In this document: positions 5,500-6,159 of the stretch, one piece after another | How positions within the stretch are numbered: position 1 is the first letter of the stretch | How the letters are laid out: the number at the start of each line of letters is the position of its first letter | Source: Bacteroidales bacterium | GTDB lineage: Bacteria; Bacteroidota; Bacteroidia; Bacteroidales; JAFGXI01 | Direction of reading: 5' to 3' | Assembly: GCA_026985625.1 (NCBI GenBank) | Contig: JALSQC010000418.1 | Location: forward strand, 1-6,159 | DNA: 6,159 nucleotides | The notes under the pieces: generated by a model | The model's input: only the letters and a program-made list of their open reading frames with translations | Told to the model about the DNA's origin: nothing | The model's database searches: none | Position numbers and translations under genes: made by a program

Positions 5500-6159
5500 T
5501 ATTATTTTTTATTTGTATTGATATTTCGTCGAGCATTTTATATCTTTTGCGATAAAGGTTACGTTTTTTAGATTTAATAGTTTCTATATCTTTTAGTTTT
5601 GGTTTTAAGGGTAGTTTATACCAATTGTCGTTATATTTTACAGCTCCCGCTTCTTCGTAGAATTTATTATAATCGAAGTTTATTTTATGAATTTTTTTAA
5701 TATTTATAAAATGTTTTTTTTGATTGGCTTGAATGGCATTTCCCGCACAAAATATATTGTTACAGTTTAAGTTTCTAACAAACTCTTGAAGCGAGAATAT
5801 TATAAACGAATTAGGACGCATACGGTTTAATAATTTTTGAGATAAATTAAAGTATTCTTTATTACAGTGTCCTTGGACACAACCTACAATACAGTCCCAA
5901 TTTTTATTATGAGTTTCTTTAAAAGAAAAAGCAACAGACATTATTTTGCCACCACAGTTGTTGCACTCGAAAGTTAAAACCAGTTCGCCTTCTTTTCTAA
6001 ATCTTTCGTCGTATTCTAATTTTAATATTCCACTTTGTTGGTCGTTAAATTTTATATTTGATATAATAAGATTGTTTGAAAGTATTTTGTTAAGTAAATT
6101 TTTTGTTTGTAAAAAACGGTAAGTATCGGTTATTACTTTTACTTTTTGTTTTTTATTCC
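5486..6159 (-). CDS. DUF535 (VirK/YbjX) family protein, N-terminus beyond window edge
   Basis: The minus-strand frame is open from the right edge to a TGA at 5488-5486, giving at least 223 residues. The Met at 5941-5939 is internal: the 72 codons before it are open and look coding, with YDERFRKEGELVLTFECNNC reading straight into it. This matches the DUF535 pattern, whose central part has 'f.kEGeL.l.l', then a strand 'sFsf', then 'iG.lQG'. Seen here are the phenylalanine-rich FSFKE, VGCVQGH (about residue 18 after that Met), RMRPNSFIIFSLQEFVRNL (an 'RPk.l...l' match), DYNKFYEEAGAV, and the C-terminal signature KSKKRNLYRKRYKML. The biochemical role is unknown. VirK and YbjX/SomA of enterobacteria have been linked genetically to envelope and lipid A phenotypes. 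An ECNNC motif (two cysteines, two residues apart) lies before the internal Met. The true start is outside the window. Confidence 0.82.
   Translation of the reverse strand, partial: NKKQKVKVITDTYRFLQTKNLLNKILSNNLIISNIKFNDQQSGILKLEYDERFRKEGELVLTFECNNCGGKIMSVAFSFKETHNKNWDCIVGCVQGHCNKEYFNLSQKLLNRMRPNSFIIFSLQEFVRNLNCNNIFCAGNAIQANQKKHFINIKKIHKINFDYNKFYEEAGAVKYNDNWYKLPLKPKLKDIETIKSKKRNLYRKRYKMLDEISIQIKNNTTLL
5488..5510 (+). terminator. Weak A/T-only hairpin with T-run at the convergent gene ends
   Basis: ATAATA (5488-5493) and TATTAT (5500-5505) are exact reverse complements around the 6-base loop AAGTAG, followed directly by five T (5506-5510). The loop ends on the TAG stop of the small secreted protein gene, so the structure could end its transcript. 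The stem contains no G or C, so it would be unstable. In DNA this AT-rich such structures arise easily by chance. No better terminator is visible between the convergent genes. Confidence 0.25.

Noticed and set aside
5867..5880. Inverted repeat GTGTCC-TT-GGACAC
   Set aside because: It falls on the codons of the conserved VQG motif of the DUF535 protein, so it is explained by coding constraint, and it is not followed by a T-tract in either useful direction.
1..6159. Search for CRISPR repeats, tRNA/rRNA genes, insertion sequence ends, phage or toxin-antitoxin genes
   Set aside because: No regularly spaced repeats, cloverleaf-like segments, transposase motifs or terminal inverted repeats were seen by reading. 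The coding content is accounted for by the listed genes.

Overview
The window is very AT-rich (about 30% GC by eye) and reads as chromosomal sequence from a member of the Bacteroidota. Four observations support this: start codons lack recognisable Shine-Dalgarno motifs; there is a Bacteroidota-type -7 promoter motif (TAnnTTTG) in the main intergenic gap; a small secreted protein resembles a type IX secretion C-terminal sorting domain; and a long PagL-type outer-membrane protein has the size I associate with this phylum. Genus cannot be judged from the sequence.

Layout: a run of plus-strand genes fills 1-5019 with very short gaps or overlaps, so it may be one transcription unit. It holds the last 41 codons of an unrecognised protein (1-126), uridine kinase udk (144-755), a PolB-like predicted 3'-5' exonuclease (760-1476), radC with a TTG start (1481-2170), the single-strand exonuclease recJ (2196-3911), and a PagL-like lipid A deacylase/acyloxyacyl hydrolase family protein (3904-5019) that overlaps recJ by 8 bases. 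A gap of about 156 bases follows, with a candidate promoter and a perfect inverted repeat. It leads into a small secreted protein that is little more than a signal peptide plus a T9SS-type sorting domain (5176-5499). The far end is a minus-strand DUF535 (VirK/YbjX) gene (5486-6159) that enters from beyond the right edge. It converges on the small secreted gene and overlaps it by 14 bases.

Functionally, the centre is a nucleic-acid block: pyrimidine salvage (Udk) plus three DNA-maintenance proteins (PolB-like exonuclease, RadC, RecJ). The right half concerns the cell envelope: a lipid A hydrolase, a T9SS-type small protein and a DUF535 protein from a family linked elsewhere to envelope and lipid A phenotypes. 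I see no mobile element, CRISPR array, tRNA, rRNA or clear phage gene. Most of the window is ordinary core genome. The items most worth a second look are the clustering of RadC with two exonucleases, the cargo-less T9SS sorting-domain protein, and the PagL-like protein, which has an extra C-terminal half and an apparently missing catalytic glutamate.
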